Part shown: positions 62,564 to 64,000 of the stretch, one piece after another | How the letters are laid out: each line of letters begins with the position of its first letter | Numbering within the stretch: position 1 is the stretch's first letter | NCBI RefSeq assembly: GCF_020532725.1 | Contig: NZ_JAJAVC010000006.1 | Location: 620,001 to 684,000, forward strand | Direction: 5' to 3' | Origin: Methylobacillus arboreus | GTDB lineage: Bacteria; Pseudomonadota; Gammaproteobacteria; Burkholderiales; Methylophilaceae | DNA length: 64,000 nucleotides | Made by a program: the position numbers and the translations under genes | Notes under the pieces: model-generated | The model's input: only the letters and a program-made list of their open reading frames with translations | What the model was told of the DNA's origin: nothing | The model's database searches: none

Positions 62564-63496
62564 TCAGGCCACTCTGGCTGGCTTCAGCAGTTTGACTCTC
62601 ACCTCGGCCAGGTACACCCCGCCAAGGCCCAGCACCAATGCCAGGCCATGATGGAAAAGGAAGGGCTCGCCGAGAATGAGCACGGCAAATAAAGCCCCCA
62701 ATGCCGGCACCAGGCATGGGAACAGGCTGGCGCGAGATGGGCCTATCAGTTCCACGCCACGCATATAGGCCAGTTGGGCGGTGAGCGTAGGGCCAAATGT
62801 CACGAATAACAGAATCCACCAGCCGGTGGCATTGGGCCAATAGGTGTAGCCTGCCATTGCTTCGGCCAGCAATAACGGCAAGGCTGTAACCAAGCCGCCT
62901 ATGGACATGCCGAAAAAGAACACCAATGCCGGCATGACAGGGCGCTTGCGGATGGAAAGCGTGTAGGCCGCATATAGCAGGCAAGCCAGGATGATGGCAA
63001 TATCGCCCAGGTTGAAGGAAAGCCCGGCCAGGGTTTCCAGCCTGCCCTGCGAGGCAATCAGCACCATTCCGCACAACGCCATGATCATGCCCGCCACGCT
63101 GGCACTGCTGATCTGCTCTTTGAAGAAAAGCCAAGCGCCCAGCATGATGAACGGCGGCATCGAGGTTTGTAGCAGCGTGATATTGACGGCTGTGGTCTTG
63201 TAGGCAGCAAGGTAGAACAAGGCGCTGAAACCAGTAAAGCCGGCAAAACCTAGCCACAGGAAGCGCCGCCAGTTAGCACGCAATAGTGGCCATTCCCGCC
63301 TTATCGGCTGCTGCAGGAAAAAAGCCAACACCGCACATACAATCAGCCAGCGCAGCAATACCAGGCTCATGGGCGAGATATTCCCCGTGGCCAACTTGGC
63401 CGCCACCGCATTGCAGCCCCATATCGACGCGGTATAGAGCAGGAGCAGGATGGGGCTATGCCACAGTTTCCGGCAGGCTGCTTGCAAATGCCTCAT
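62564..63496 (-). CDS. EamA/DMT family transporter
   Basis: A 310-residue membrane protein with two EamA repeats and about ten helices (VLLRWLIVCAVLAFFLQ in the first, SRASLFPCLVPALGALFAVL in the second). Such proteins export amino acids or metabolites. The start overlaps the stop of the flavoprotein gene by four bases (ATGA), so the two are coupled. Substrate unknown. Confidence 0.88.
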   Translation of the reverse strand: MRHLQAACRKLWHSPILLLLYTASIWGCNAVAAKLATGNISPMSLVLLRWLIVCAVLAFFLQQPIRREWPLLRANWRRFLWLGFAGFTGFSALFYLAAYKTTAVNITLLQTSMPPFIMLGAWLFFKEQISSASVAGMIMALCGMVLIASQGRLETLAGLSFNLGDIAIILACLLYAAYTLSIRKRPVMPALVFFFGMSIGGLVTALPLLLAEAMAGYTYWPNATGWWILLFVTFGPTLTAQLAYMRGVELIGPSRASLFPCLVPALGALFAVLILGEPFLFHHGLALVLGLGGVYLAEVRVKLLKPARVA

Positions 63497-64000
63497 GGCT
63501 GGTACTGGCTGCTCACGGCAGCCTGGGGTCGGCCGGCAACGTTGCCGCGCTCGTCTGTTGTCTGGAACAGGTGCCTGGTCAATTTCCTCGAGGTATATCC
63601 CGCTCCCAGTGCAAAACGCATCAACGGCCCGAAATTGTTCGCGGTAGAAGGGCCGGCAAAGTAGATGCCAGGCACTGAAGACTCGAAGTTCGCGCTCAGC
63701 CTGGGCGTATTGCCTATGGTTCGCATCTGTAGGCGGATTTCCGGGCTGAGAAAGCTGATGCTGCCGAGATCGGCTTTATAACCCGTGGCAGCGACCACAT
63801 GGTCCACCTCAAGTTCGCTGATCTTGTCACTGGCGTCGACAAAATACAGGCTGGCCTTGTCCTGGGTCGAGCTAGCCGAGAACAGCCGTTGCCCGAGCAT
63901 GACGGGCACCTTGTCGAGACGTTCCTGTATGAACCAGGCGCCCGAAGGCCCGAGGAAATCCTTGGTAATCCGGATACGGGCCTGGTCTGGCAGGTAGCGG
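63493..64000 (-). CDS. FAD/NAD(P)-dependent oxidoreductase, C-terminal part
   Basis: The frame is open to the last base, so the N terminus is outside; about 168 residues are visible. DHVVAATGYKADLGSISFL carries the ATGY motif shared by flavin monooxygenases and N-hydroxylases, followed by GIYFAGPSTANNFGPLMRFA, the FAD-closing segment. A reaction of the monooxygenase type is likely. Coupled to the EamA gene and probably first or early in the operon. Confidence 0.78.
   Translation of the reverse strand, partial: RYLPDQARIRITKDFLGPSGAWFIQERLDKVPVMLGQRLFSASSTQDKASLYFVDASDKISELEVDHVVAATGYKADLGSISFLSPEIRLQMRTIGNTPRLSANFESSVPGIYFAGPSTANNFGPLMRFALGAGYTSRKLTRHLFQTTDERGNVAGRPQAAVSSQYQP

Overview
The window reads as chromosomal DNA of a Gram-negative betaproteobacterium, most likely a methylotroph of the Methylophilaceae (Methylobacillus/Methylovorus type). 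This placement is an inference from moderate-to-high G+C, the argS-SPOR-dsbA-SDR gene order common in betaproteobacteria, and the overall gene content. No 16S or methanol-oxidation gene is present to confirm it.

Region 1 (1-22.5 kb, all plus strand) is the back part of a large surface-glycan or flagellin-glycan locus. It opens with the tail of a sugar aminotransferase. A compact acyl-building set follows: acyl carrier protein, KAS III-like synthase, two SDR reductases, two NeuD/PglD-type left-handed beta-helix acyltransferases and a Rieske oxygenase. Next come FkbM methyltransferases and modular glycosyltransferases, including a metallo-beta-lactamase/GT2 fusion, a GT/FkbM/FkbM fusion and a 1177-residue four-module protein. 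A CMP-sugar synthetase-like gene, a D-2-hydroxyacid dehydrogenase, an SDR and a GT42/DUF115-like protein form a second sub-block. Many genes overlap by ATGA or TGATG, so most of the region is probably translated from a few long transcripts. One FkbM gene is broken by two single-base losses.

Region 2 (22.6-29.6 kb) is a set of small units: a CsbD stress protein, a D-cysteine desulfhydrase-like enzyme, an OprC-like TonB copper receptor, tRNA-Gly(CCC), a CGNR-type regulator divergent from an alpha/beta hydrolase over a phased operator array, and an MFS transporter.

Region 3 (29.9-35.6 kb) encodes a complete diffusible signal factor (DSF) quorum-sensing module: rpfG, rpfC and a convergent rpfF, with a FadL-type fatty-acid porin divergent from rpfF.

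Region 4 (35.6-53.2 kb) is mostly housekeeping: a P-type ATPase/universal stress protein operon bracketed by inverted copies of a ~105-bp repeat, thiD-thiE-hemL-hemE, a LysM/BON protein and lipoprotein, an SDR, priA (minus), and argS-SPOR-dsbA-SDR.

Region 5 (53.4-64 kb) is an accessory block. It has three pyridoxamine-phosphate-oxidase-like flavoproteins, an IclR regulator, a 187-bp MITE-like element, and a minus-strand operon with an FAD monooxygenase-like protein (cut by the window end), an EamA exporter, a DUF1275 protein and a ribose-type ABC importer whose permease and double ATPase are fused in one chain.
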